A stretch of DNA of 29,464 nt. Origin: a virus. The notes beneath the pieces are model-generated. The model did no database searches. It had not been told where the DNA came from and saw only the letters and a program-made list of their open reading frames with translations. Positions 1 through 7,887 of the stretch are shown here, piece by piece. The stretch is from the IMG/VR virus record IMGVR_UViG_3300032249_000651, positions 1 through 29,464 of that record. The stretch is one strand, 5' to 3'. The translations under genes and the position numbers were made by a program. Each line of letters starts with the position of its first letter. Position 1 is the stretch's first letter.

Positions 1-1071
1 AGCACCCGGAGGCGTGATGGTCACGGTGAGCTGGTCACCGGCCGATGCCGCCTGAGCCACCGCTGGCGAACGAGGCGACTCGCCAAGCTCGTTGACCGAC
101 GTCACGTAGTAGGTGTACGTGCCGGCCGGGAGGCTGGTGCTGCCAGCTGCAGTGCCGACCGTGATGGTCGGTGCTGCCGGACCATTGCTGCGAGGTGCCG
201 CCGGACGGGTCTTGCCGGAGAGGAACCGCGAAGACTCCAGGTTCACGATGCCGTTGCTCACCCACTGCTTGCGCAGCTCGGCGCCAGTTGCATCCTGTGC
301 AGAACCAGCCAGCACGATGCGCTCCTTGCCGAAGGCGATCTTGTTGTACGCCGAGAGCACCTTGGGGTCAACCAGGAGCTTGTCAGCCGAACCGAGGTTC
401 ATTGCCGACCGCGTGGAACCGTCTTCGATCATGTCCTGCGACAGGGTCCCGCCGCCCGAGATGATGACAGTGTCGTCCGAGCCGTACTCGCCGAACATCA
501 GGTCAGTCGCGTTGCGCTCTGCGTCCGACTGACGAATCTGAGCATCGAGGCCCAGCATCGAGGGGAGACCAGGAATCGCCAGCGGGTTGCCGTCGAAGAG
601 ACCAGCGTTCACGAAGTCCGCCTTGCCACGGAAGAGGTCGAACTCGATGTCGGCCGCGAGCTTCTTCGCCGCATCCGATGCCGCACGCTCTTCAGCTTTC
701 TGGCCGTCGACCGTGTCCACCATGTTCGCCACGATGCTGACTCGGCGAATGTGGCTGTAGTACGCCATCGCGACCACGATACGGACGAAGTCGCTGTTCT
801 CTTCCTGGCCGACTGCGCCTTCGAGCTGAGCGGACCCGCCGAACACGCCGTAGCTGAGCTGCCGGTTGAACTGGGCGAGAGTCGACTTGCAGCTGTCGAC
901 CTTGACCATCTTCTGGAGCTTGATGTGGCTGTCGTCGAAGGTCACATTGTGCATGACCGGAGACAGGTCCTCAATCTGGAGGGATGCGCCCTGCACGAGA
1001 GTGCTGGGTGCTGCGTTGTAGTTGCCGGCTTCGAGAGCCTTGAGCAGTGCCTGCGTGACTTCAGTTGCCAT
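1..1071 (-). CDS. Major capsid protein (partial, C-terminus beyond window)
   Basis: This would be the main shell subunit of the phage head. The start is ATG at 1071, preceded by a strong GAGGAG ribosome site; 357 codons are present and the frame is open at the window edge. The N-terminus (residues 11-36) has a motif with core ALEAGNYNAAP followed by a Gln-Ile-Glu-Asp-Leu stretch, then a long alpha/beta region with many Asp and Gly residues. From about residue 290 the chain becomes Pro/Ala/Gly/Thr rich and ends in a fibronectin- or Ig-like sequence (GTYTYYVTSVNELGESPRSP), a common add-on domain of capsid proteins. The assignment rests on gene order (protease, decoration, scaffold, then this gene) and overall look, not on a catalytic motif. 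The first residues match a segment inside the prohead protease protein at 4199-7657, which supports a head role. Confidence 0.8.
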   Translation of the reverse strand, partial: MATEVTQALLKALEAGNYNAAPSTLVQGASLQIEDLSPVMHNVTFDDSHIKLQKMVKVDSCKSTLAQFNRQLSYGVFGGSAQLEGAVGQEENSDFVRIVVAMAYYSHIRRVSIVANMVDTVDGQKAEERAASDAAKKLAADIEFDLFRGKADFVNAGLFDGNPLAIPGLPSMLGLDAQIRQSDAERNATDLMFGEYGSDDTVIISGGGTLSQDMIEDGSTRSAMNLGSADKLLVDPKVLSAYNKIAFGKERIVLAGSAQDATGAELRKQWVSNGIVNLESSRFLSGKTRPAAPRSNGPAAPTITVGTAAGSTSLPAGTYTYYVTSVNELGESPRSPAVAQAASAGDQLTVTITPPGA

Positions 1072-1102
1072 TGTGTTTTCTCCTCAATTTCCTTGGTTGG
1101 TG

Positions 1103-2077
1103 TTACTTGTAGTCCTCGAAAAGAGGAGCCAGTGCATCTGCCTTGACCACTCCATCGTAGAAGTCGTTGATCAACCGTCGGTCAGACTTCTTCAGGTCAG
1201 GCTTGGCCGACAGTTCCTTGAGACGAGCATCGATGACAGCCTTGGTCAGCGGAGCCTTCTGCGTCTCCGTCTTCGGGAGGTGGGCCACCGAAGTGACAGC
1301 CTTACGGAGGGGCTGCTCGATCATCATCTTGATTGCCTTGGCCAGGTTCTCGTTGTCTTCGCCCTGGCTCTTCACGAGGGCTTCGAGCTGTGCCATCTTC
1401 TCTTCACTGGCCTTGATGAGGGCCTCGATTGCCTTGTCGTTCTCGGACTTGCCAAGAGCCCCGCCGGCCTTGATTGCGCCGCCAGTTGCCTTCTTGGTGC
1501 CAGCCGAGACTTCGCTCTTCAGCGCCATCGGGTCATCCGGCATCGGAGGGCTTGGAGGTGCAGCGGCAGGTCCGGGAGGAGGAGAACCAGGCATCCCGCC
1601 AGGGGCGCCACCCGGAGCTGCGCCAGGACCCATCGAAGCGTCCGGAGCACCTGCAACAGCAGCCTTCGCCGCCAATGCTGCCTTGATGTGCATGTCCAGC
1701 TCCTCAGGAGAGAGCTGCTGGTACTCTGCCTGAAGTGCCTCAGGCGTCAGAGCTGCAGCTGCGTCCTGCGCTGGGTCCATCGCCGCGTCAGGAGCAGGAG
1801 CCCCGTCAGGCGATGCTGCAGCCGAAGCCTCAGGGGCAGCTTCCGCGCCACCCTCATCAGCAGGAGGAGAGACGTCGCCAGGAGGGACCGAAGACCCCTC
1901 ATCAGCCGGCTCCTCACCAGGCTTCTCTTCGCCCGGTGCGTCTTCCTTCACGAGGTCAGACGAACCGTCTGCCTTGGCGAGCTTGTCCTTCTCGGACTCG
2001 AAGGCCTTGGAAAGGTCAGTTGCGACCTCCTCCAAGAGTGCCTTCAGCTCGGATTCCTTGATTTTCGGAAAAGTCAT
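1103..2077 (-). CDS. Putative scaffold / prohead core protein
   Basis: A 324-residue acidic protein, encoded directly upstream of the major capsid gene with an AAGGAG ribosome site. The N-terminal 45 residues are charged and helical. Residues about 45-190 are low complexity, rich in Pro, Ala, Gly, Glu and Asp. The C-terminal part is Lys/Glu-rich and likely helical or coiled coil (about 210-324). Internal scaffolds of tailed phages are typically acidic, helical, encoded next to the capsid gene and removed by the prohead protease, so this is the best role here. No enzyme motif is visible. A minor structural protein with a disordered linker is the alternative. Confidence 0.6.
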   Translation of the reverse strand: MTFPKIKESELKALLEEVATDLSKAFESEKDKLAKADGSSDLVKEDAPGEEKPGEEPADEGSSVPPGDVSPPADEGGAEAAPEASAAASPDGAPAPDAAMDPAQDAAAALTPEALQAEYQQLSPEELDMHIKAALAAKAAVAGAPDASMGPGAAPGGAPGGMPGSPPPGPAAAPPSPPMPDDPMALKSEVSAGTKKATGGAIKAGGALGKSENDKAIEALIKASEEKMAQLEALVKSQGEDNENLAKAIKMMIEQPLRKAVTSVAHLPKTETQKAPLTKAVIDARLKELSAKPDLKKSDRRLINDFYDGVVKADALAPLFEDYK

Positions 2078-2117
2078 GGGTATGTCTCCTTGCTTGTCAG
2101 AAGCCAGAGGCTCCTGA

Positions 2118-2567
2118 TTAGCTGTTCGACATCAGCCGCCACTTGAGGTGCTGCTCCCACGTCGCACGGAGGTTCGCCGGGACGATGTCCTCGACGCCGA
2201 CTGCGTTGGTGTTCGCACTCATGTAGAGGTCGACTCGCGTGCCGAACTTCGTGACCTCACCGAGGAGGACGAGCTTGTTTGCCTCAGTCATGAGGGCAAC
2301 GTTCGCGATGGTCGAGGTCTCCAGGACCACCTGCGCGATGTGCGGGCTGTAGGAGCGCTGCGTGAGGCCGAGGCCGTCAACTGCGCCAGCCACAGTCTCG
2401 CCACGGAGCTTCACGAGAGCCGACTGCGAACCGGCAGTGCCAGCGCCAACCAAGATGAAGGGGTTGCCGTCAGTGTCAAACTGAACAGGCGAAACGGTCG
2501 CGAAGCGCTTGGCCAGCGCATCACGGAGTTCAGCGATGAGTGCCTGGGACTTGTAGGTGTTCGACAT
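2118..2567 (-). CDS. Putative capsid decoration or auxiliary head protein
   Basis: A 149-residue protein that starts MSNTYKSQAL after a good TAAGGAG site. The first 30 residues look helical, and the remainder alternates hydrophobic and polar residues as in a beta-rich fold, with no cysteines or catalytic signature. Its place between the protease/GGDEF pair and the scaffold/capsid pair, together with its small size, is typical of head decoration or stabilising proteins. The function is inferred from position only. A possible late-promoter motif lies 50-62 bases upstream of its start. Confidence 0.45.
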   Translation of the reverse strand: MSNTYKSQALIAELRDALAKRFATVSPVQFDTDGNPFILVGAGTAGSQSALVKLRGETVAGAVDGLGLTQRSYSPHIAQVVLETSTIANVALMTEANKLVLLGEVTKFGTRVDLYMSANTNAVGVEDIVPANLRATWEQHLKWRLMSNS

Positions 2568-2616
2568 TGTGTTCTCCTTAGTACTGCGAAAAGTGGTAGC
2601 GGAAAGCTCTTGCTCA

Positions 2617-2630
2617 ACCGGTAGATTGAG
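2617..2630 (-). promoter_or_regulatory. Shared upstream motif, candidate late promoter (copy 1)
   Basis: Read on the minus strand this is TCAATCTACCGG. It resembles GCAATCTTCCG upstream of the prohead protease gene and GCAATCTTACCG upstream of the structural gene at 12301. All three lie in short gaps in front of minus-strand head genes. The distance to the start codon is longer here than in the other two. Confidence 0.3.
2622..2627 (+). promoter_or_regulatory. Possible -10 box (TAGATT) for the zinc-ribbon gene
   Basis: TAGATT lies eight bases before the GTG at 2636. There is no Shine-Dalgarno sequence between them and no convincing -35 box. The arrangement resembles the other close TAnnnT/start pairs in the window, but the site overlaps a motif that reads equally well on the minus strand. 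Confidence 0.25.
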
Positions 2631-2635
2631 TTGCT

Positions 2636-3007
2636 GTGGGCCAAAAAAACTGGAAAAGCAGCAATCTTCAGGACATGAAGAAATGCAGCCTCTGCGGGCT
2701 ACCGCAACCAGACGACCGTTTTCATGAGAGGAACGACAAGGCTCCAGGCGCCAGGCGTAGCCAGTGCGAGGACTGCAGGTCGAAAATCTACTTCAAGAAA
2801 CGATACGAGACCCCATGCTCCAGATGCCACAGACACAGGCGGCTAGGCTCAAATGGGGTCTGCTCAAAATGCCTCTTAATTCAAGGCCTTAAGGAGTGTA
2901 AGATCTGCACGAACATCCTGGCTATCGCCGTGCAATTCTACGAAGGCAGAGCCGTCTGCGGGCCGTGCTTAGCTCTTCGTAGACGCAGCCGGAGCCAGAG
3001 CAGCTGA
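2636..3007 (+). CDS. Small multi-zinc-ribbon protein on the opposite strand of the head cluster
   Basis: A 123-residue basic protein (GTG start; an in-frame ATG at 2675 is an alternative) carrying six CxxC pairs: CSLC, CEDC, CSRC, CSKC, CKIC and CGPC. These suggest three tandem zinc-binding units. The first unit, counted from the ATG, has C4, C7, F16-H17, G25, C31 and C34. It matches the N-terminal zinc module of the endonuclease VII gene at 26887 nearly position for position, but no HNH nuclease domain follows. The gene interrupts a run of minus-strand head genes, and its last 39 bases overlap the 3' end of the convergent GGDEF gene. It may be a remnant or relative of a homing endonuclease, or a small nucleic-acid-binding regulator. 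Confidence 0.6.
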   Translation: MGQKNWKSSNLQDMKKCSLCGLPQPDDRFHERNDKAPGARRSQCEDCRSKIYFKKRYETPCSRCHRHRRLGSNGVCSKCLLIQGLKECKICTNILAIAVQFYEGRAVCGPCLALRRRSRSQSS

Positions 3008-4195
3008 GGGTTGTTCGGGCTGAACGACCTGCACCGGAACAGGCTTTGGCTCAGGAGCCGGAAGAGGCTTCAGAGGAAGCTGGTCGCTCCCGGTTGGGAT
3101 GTGGCCTTCGAATCCTGGAACCTGACTGGCCGCGTGAGTCTTGGCTTGCCCAGGCGTGTACCCCGCTGCCTTCTTGGCTCCCTTGGCGTTGATGAGAGCC
3201 AGCTCTGCGTGGTCTGGCGTGTGCCCGAAGCCCAGGCTGAGGCTGAGGCTGTGAGTTCCACCGACAGCCGGAATGGCCTCAAGCTTGTTGCGCACAGTTC
3301 TCGCGAAGTGTGCTGCATGCTCGTGACTGGGGACGAAGGCGTGGAACTCATCGCCGCCAATCCGGAAGACCTTCCCATGCGAACGGCCAACAGCTTCATC
3401 CATAGCTTCACGGATGGCTGCACCCATGGCGCTGATAGCCTTGTTGCCGATTTCGAATCCATGGACCTTGTTGATGCCACCGAAGTCGTTGCCGTCCATG
3501 CGAACGTGAACGCCGGCCTTGGGTCGACTGAGGAAGTCGAGGTAGGCCTTCTTGTTGCCCATGCCCTTGACCATTGAATCGGTGAAGATTTCGTTGGTCA
3601 GATGCTTCAGAACGTCAGGGTGGACATGGCCGCTCTTGACGGCCTGTCGCAAGCCAGCAAGGGCTGCGTCCAGTTTCGGTTCCACCTTGGCCAACGTCAT
3701 GAAGAAGTCCTCGGCTTTCTCCAGGCTGTCCTGCTCCGCCTGCTTGTATCCGAGAGTCGCATTGCCTGCCTGTACGTTGTCAAGCATCTGCTGTAGTTCT
3801 TCCTGCGAGAGAGGATGTCCGTCCAGGTAGGGCTTACCCTCGTGAAACTCCAGCAGCTGAGCCTCGGGCACGCCAATCCTGTGGTACTCGAAACGGGACT
3901 CGGGGCCGGCACTGGCCGGCACTGGGGTCTCAGGAATCAGCTCTGGGTGTTTGCCCTGTCGAATGTCTTCGGCGCTGACCACCTTGTAGTACATGCTATT
4001 GGCCAGTCGCCAAATGACCGAAGAGGCCTCAGCTGGACTCTTCCTGGACAGCTCTCCAAGCCATCCAACATGGTCTTCGAGGACCTCGAAGTGGTCGTTG
4101 TCAAGGAAAAACTTCCCGACAACAACAGGATGGAGGTCGTGGTCCCCGTGCGGATGGAGCTGGACAATGAGGTAGACGTTGTGTAGATCGGCCAT
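2969..4195 (-). CDS. GGDEF-domain protein (diguanylate-cyclase-like) in the head gene cluster
   Basis: A 408-residue protein starting three bases after the prohead protease stop. Residues 1-90 form an unrecognised alpha/beta domain rich in His and Asp. A helical linker follows to about 225. Residues 228-345 match the GGDEF fold: D234 and N236 stand where the family has the DxD pair before F238, followed by N242, G246 and G250; the signature RIGGDEF is intact at 278-284; SLSLGFG and LINAKGAKKAAG match the family's C-terminal strand and helix. The Pro-rich tail (370-408) looks disordered. GGDEF enzymes normally join two GTP into cyclic di-GMP, and some relatives make other nucleotides; which applies here is unknown. 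No RxxD inhibitory site is obvious upstream of GGDEF. Sharing a transcript with the protease suggests a virion or late-infection role. Confidence 0.8.
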   Translation of the reverse strand: MADLHNVYLIVQLHPHGDHDLHPVVVGKFFLDNDHFEVLEDHVGWLGELSRKSPAEASSVIWRLANSMYYKVVSAEDIRQGKHPELIPETPVPASAGPESRFEYHRIGVPEAQLLEFHEGKPYLDGHPLSQEELQQMLDNVQAGNATLGYKQAEQDSLEKAEDFFMTLAKVEPKLDAALAGLRQAVKSGHVHPDVLKHLTNEIFTDSMVKGMGNKKAYLDFLSRPKAGVHVRMDGNDFGGINKVHGFEIGNKAISAMGAAIREAMDEAVGRSHGKVFRIGGDEFHAFVPSHEHAAHFARTVRNKLEAIPAVGGTHSLSLSLGFGHTPDHAELALINAKGAKKAAGYTPGQAKTHAASQVPGFEGHIPTGSDQLPLKPLPAPEPKPVPVQVVQPEQPSAALAPAASTKS

Positions 4196-4198
4196 GGG

Positions 4199-7100
4199 TT
4201 ATCTTACCTTAAGAGGGAGCCGCTGTCTAACAGGCGTGGAGCTGGGCGTGTCGGGCTCGCCATCCAGAGCGGGGTCCCCTACACTGAAGGGCGCCTTCAT
4301 CACCGAAGCGATAGTAGCGTTCGGGTTCTTGGCCTCCCTCTGGATAGCGACCAGCCGTCGCCGAGCTTCCTCGATGTAACGCCGAGGAACGGCATGGGAC
4401 ATCAAGTCCATTTCCAGCTGAACGGGGTCCAGGCTCTGCACCCACTTGGCCGCTTCCGGGTGGAACTTGCTGATGTTCAGGTTCGGCTCACCCTCCTTGA
4501 GAGGACCGTTGGCGAGATGGTAGAGCTTCAGATAGTCGGGAGTCGGTACAGGGTAGAAGCTGTCCTTCGAGAAGGCGTAACCGTGGTCAATCAGCTTCAT
4601 CCCACCAGGGACCATCATGAAGTTGCCACGATGGCGGTCGTGGTTGCTAGCAATGACATTCATCACGGTCATCTTGTGAAGCTCACCGCTTTCAGCAAGC
4701 TGTTTCAGAGTAGCCTGATGTTCAGGGTTCTCAGTATCCACGTGCTCTCCACGGGCAACGTTCTCAATGACAGCGTGCTTCTGACCAGTGCGAGGATGCA
4801 GGACTACACCAGTGGGGGCCACATACTTCCCCATGCCAAAGAAGTCACGTGCCAGGTTGTGGTAGAGAGCTTCACGAGAAGGTTCGTCGAACTCGTTCTC
4901 GTCGTGACTTGCCTTGACGTAAACTCTGCGCCCCTTGTTGGTAGTCCAGAAGCTTCGGTCCATGTTGATGCCAGAGGTGGCACCTTGTTTCTGTGCGTCG
5001 AAGTCGAGTCCATCGACCAGATTACGAACATCGTCGTGCTTGGTGTACTCACGGACACCGTGCAAGTCTACGCTTACGATTGAAGGTTCAGCGAGAGGCT
5101 CGGGGTAGCGCTGAACGCTGGCGCCTGAAGTCCGGGGAATCTTCATCAGGTCTTCACTGGTCCAGGCGTGAGCCTTTTCCCGTGGCACACCGATGAGGTG
5201 CTCGGGAGTTGCCCCGAAGAAGACCATTTTCTTGTTGCCAGGGATGTAGCCATGGCCAGGCTTCACTGTCTTGCCCTGGAACTGCACCGTCTCAGGAATC
5301 CCTGGTTTCTGTGCCTGAGTTTCGTCCTTGCGGAGTTCGGTCGCCATCTGCTCAAACTTGGCGACCAGGCGGTTCTCACTAGGAGCCAAAAGCTGTGGCA
5401 CGAGGTAGTGGAAGTACAGCATCAAGGCTGGCATCTCGCCGTACTTCTGAACCCACTCACTGTGGGTCTGTGCCGTGCGGGCTGCGAGAGTCATGTCCAG
5501 CCCCTGAGCTTCTGCCTTCTTCAAGTACGGACCAACAGCGTCCCAGAAGGGCTTGTGGTCGGTGGCCTCGTTGAATCCGCCAGTCTTCATGCCACGGGCA
5601 GCCTCATGGGGAACGATACCTACCCAGTTCTTCCAGAAGGCAGGGAAAATGGCGTCCTCTGGATTCTCGAAGTGTTTTCCCCACGTAGGGTGCTGCAGCA
5701 TATGCTGAACGGCGTCGTGGTGCTTGCCGTAGTAGCGGTCAAGAGCCCCCATGATATGGCTGTTGTTTGCGTTCCAGAGCAAACCGTCGCGGATGTACCT
5801 GATGCTCTCCATGTCCTGGTCTTTATCGAGACCGAACAGGTATCGGCTGAAGTGAGTGTCGGGCACGGTGACGTTGCCACCACCGAGCATGCCGTAGGTG
5901 TAACGGGCCGTCTTGGTGGCGAGTCCAGGAACGCTCGGGCCGGCAGTGTAGGGCCCAATGTCCGGGCGACCCTTGGCGGTCTCGCGTTCTCTCTTGGCGT
6001 TCCAGAGGCCTGCCTGCTTCTTGTGAAACATCAGCTCTTCGACTGCAGAACGTGCATCGTGTCTGTGTCGATTGACCAGCTCCATCAACGGCTCATGAAG
6101 CGTGTGGTACTTCTCCATGTTCTTGAACTTGTTGTTGGCAAGCATGAAGCCGCCGATGTCGCCCTTCTTTCGACCAGTGAGGTCTGAGTCACTGGAAATA
6201 CGAAGAGCATTCTCCAGGCGGTGGAAGTGGTCGCGGCTGTGCTCAGGGAAGTTCAACGGCTGGTCACGCTTCAGCCAATCGCGACGAATCTGCTCCAATC
6301 CTTCTGGAGAACGGAAGTCTTTGCCGGTCGCCTTCATCGAGTCCACGAGGTGGGCGTACATCATCTCCTGGAAAGGCACGGGGGTGTTCGGCGACAGCTG
6401 GCTGAACAGAACACCGTGCATCACCACCTCTGGGGGCAGTGTGCCATTCTTGAGATGCTGGTGAACCTTGGTCCAGTTCTGCATCGCGTAGTCGTGAAAC
6501 TTCTCGACGTTTGGGTCCCGCATGATGTTGTGGAACTTCTCAGCTGCCCCCGGGGTCTCAGTGTCGCGGCTGGGAATGTACATCGGGAAGCTACCACGAG
6601 GCGTGTGGAGTACCCCGGTGTTCTCGTCGAAGTGAGGCTTGTCGATGCCAGGGTTGGGCTCCACAGGCTTCCCACGAATGGTCAGTCGGCTGTCTGGCTC
6701 AACCTGAATCACTGGAGCCTGCTTGGGAGCAGCAGGCTTGGCCTTCTGTGCTGGAGCTTTTGGTGCAGGCTTTGCCTTTTCCTTGATTTTCTTCACCAAA
6801 TAGCCTTTGATGGCGTCCTTCTGGGCCTTCTTGATGGTGTAGTCGTGGACCAAGTCTGCGAATCGGTCAACGAACTCATCGCTGGCCTCAGGGAGGCGGT
6901 GCTTGAGGAACTTGCGAAAAGGAGTCTTGCGGTCCCAATCACGGACAGCGGCCTTCACGCGGTTACGCAGGCCTGCGTCTTCCCGCTGAAGAGCGGCACC
7001 GCCAGTGAGGGTCCCTGGTGCGGCGTTGGTGTTGCCGGCCTCAAGGGCCTTGCGGATGTTCTCGCTCTCAGGAACGATGCTGCTGATGTCGACGGAAACG

Positions 7101-7657
7101 GCACCACTGAGCTTCGAGTACATGGGGTGCTCGTGCTCGTGCTTCTTCGTCTCAAGGGGATCAGACACGAGGCCGGCGACCGCGCTCTTGTTGCAGGGCT
7201 TCCAGGTCAGGGCAACCCGCCGGCAGATGGAGGCCTGAAGCAGGTTGTCCTTACGCTTGAGAGTGGTCCCTTCGATCGAGAAGCCGGGACGAACCTCTTC
7301 CCCGTTCTTGATGCAGTCTCGGATGATGGCTGCAGCAGCAACGGCACCAGGATGGCCGCTACCATCAAAAAGACGAACGATTCCGTAGATGAGGGGCAAC
7401 TGGACCTTCTGCCAGTAGGTCAGCTGTCGACTGTCAGTGCAGTCCTCAGGACCGTAAATCTTCTTTGCAAAAATCACCTTGCCGATGATGTCATTGGCGC
7501 TGGCACCGGCGGCATCATCGCCTCTGTGCTCGTAGTTGAGGGTGCCGAGGCCGTTCTCCAGGTCAGAGATGTCCGCGCCCTCGATGGACAGAATCTCGCC
7601 GCTGCTGTCGATGGCCTCAGAGGCAAACACGCCGTCGATGATCAAACCAGTTGACAT
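4199..7657 (-). CDS. Prohead protease fused to DNA-glycosylase-like and kinase-like domains
   Basis: A 1152-residue multidomain protein. Residues 1-170 look like a phage prohead (capsid maturation) serine protease: the likely catalytic His is H44 in NYEHRG and the likely Ser is S127 in PGFSIEG. Residues 203-227 repeat the capsid N-terminal motif (KALEAGNTNAAP). A Lys/Pro/Ala-rich linker spans about 285-325. In the region about 370-760, VPGLATKTA (576-584) matches the helix-hairpin-helix of endonuclease III, and PDTHFSR carries D600 exactly 18 residues after K582, the same spacing as catalytic Lys120/Asp138 of E. coli Nth; the Fe-S cysteines are absent. Residues 860-1050 look like a HipA/PI3-kinase-type kinase: K915 in VYVK, NHDRHRGN (D1007, N1012) and LIDHG (D1024). 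Known prohead proteases are far shorter, around 200 residues. Cleavage between the parts is likely but not shown. Confidence 0.8.
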   Translation of the reverse strand: MSTGLIIDGVFASEAIDSSGEILSIEGADISDLENGLGTLNYEHRGDDAAGASANDIIGKVIFAKKIYGPEDCTDSRQLTYWQKVQLPLIYGIVRLFDGSGHPGAVAAAAIIRDCIKNGEEVRPGFSIEGTTLKRKDNLLQASICRRVALTWKPCNKSAVAGLVSDPLETKKHEHEHPMYSKLSGAVSVDISSIVPESENIRKALEAGNTNAAPGTLTGGAALQREDAGLRNRVKAAVRDWDRKTPFRKFLKHRLPEASDEFVDRFADLVHDYTIKKAQKDAIKGYLVKKIKEKAKPAPKAPAQKAKPAAPKQAPVIQVEPDSRLTIRGKPVEPNPGIDKPHFDENTGVLHTPRGSFPMYIPSRDTETPGAAEKFHNIMRDPNVEKFHDYAMQNWTKVHQHLKNGTLPPEVVMHGVLFSQLSPNTPVPFQEMMYAHLVDSMKATGKDFRSPEGLEQIRRDWLKRDQPLNFPEHSRDHFHRLENALRISSDSDLTGRKKGDIGGFMLANNKFKNMEKYHTLHEPLMELVNRHRHDARSAVEELMFHKKQAGLWNAKRERETAKGRPDIGPYTAGPSVPGLATKTARYTYGMLGGGNVTVPDTHFSRYLFGLDKDQDMESIRYIRDGLLWNANNSHIMGALDRYYGKHHDAVQHMLQHPTWGKHFENPEDAIFPAFWKNWVGIVPHEAARGMKTGGFNEATDHKPFWDAVGPYLKKAEAQGLDMTLAARTAQTHSEWVQKYGEMPALMLYFHYLVPQLLAPSENRLVAKFEQMATELRKDETQAQKPGIPETVQFQGKTVKPGHGYIPGNKKMVFFGATPEHLIGVPREKAHAWTSEDLMKIPRTSGASVQRYPEPLAEPSIVSVDLHGVREYTKHDDVRNLVDGLDFDAQKQGATSGINMDRSFWTTNKGRRVYVKASHDENEFDEPSREALYHNLARDFFGMGKYVAPTGVVLHPRTGQKHAVIENVARGEHVDTENPEHQATLKQLAESGELHKMTVMNVIASNHDRHRGNFMMVPGGMKLIDHGYAFSKDSFYPVPTPDYLKLYHLANGPLKEGEPNLNISKFHPEAAKWVQSLDPVQLEMDLMSHAVPRRYIEEARRRLVAIQREAKNPNATIASVMKAPFSVGDPALDGEPDTPSSTPVRQRLPLKVR

Positions 7658-7681
7658 TACAAGACCCTCTCTGAATCGCCT

Positions 7682-7694
7682 GAACGGAAGATTG
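7682..7694 (-). promoter_or_regulatory. Shared upstream motif, candidate late promoter (copy 2)
   Basis: On the minus strand this reads GCAATCTTCCGTT, 25-37 bases before the ATG of the prohead protease gene. It is nearly the same as the motif at the same distance upstream of the gene starting at 12301. The sequence does not fit the sigma-70 consensus, so it may serve a phage-modified polymerase. Confidence 0.35.
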
Positions 7695-7698
7695 CTGC

Positions 7699-7728
7699 TT
7701 GACAGCTACCTCTCAGGCGGTGTAGATA
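7699..7728 (+). promoter_or_regulatory. Sigma-70-like promoter, leaderless type
   Basis: TTGACA at 7699-7704 and TAGATA at 7723-7728 are 18 bases apart. The next start codon, ATG at 7735, is only six bases after the -10 box, with no ribosome site between them. Transcription would start at or next to the ATG. Confidence 0.65.
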
Positions 7729-7734
7729 CCGCTC

Positions 7735-7887
7735 ATGGGCTACGACTTCTCTGACAGCTGGAAGACAAAGAAAGATGTGGTTCGGGACTGCCCACAGGAC
7801 CTGGTCAACATGGTTCCGCCGGCCCCAGCCAAGTCATTCATGTTCAGCGTCAAGTGGCGTGCGATGCGGGTGGAGGCTCGGCCATGA
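7735..7887 (+). CDS. Small hypothetical protein, first gene of a plus-strand insert
   Basis: A 50-residue protein (MGYDFSDSWKTKKDVV...). It is supported by a good promoter directly upstream and by a four-base ATGA overlap with the next gene at 7884. There is no domain I recognise; it is mildly basic, with one Cys. It lies between two blocks of minus-strand head genes, on the opposite strand, in a unit with its own promoter and terminator, as phage morons do. Confidence 0.55.
   Translation: MGYDFSDSWKTKKDVVRDCPQDLVNMVPPAPAKSFMFSVKWRAMRVEARP

Noticed and set aside
6221-7654. A 477-codon frame antisense to the protease gene
   Set aside because: Shadow of a frame with conserved catalytic motifs on the other strand; no promoter or ribosome site of its own.
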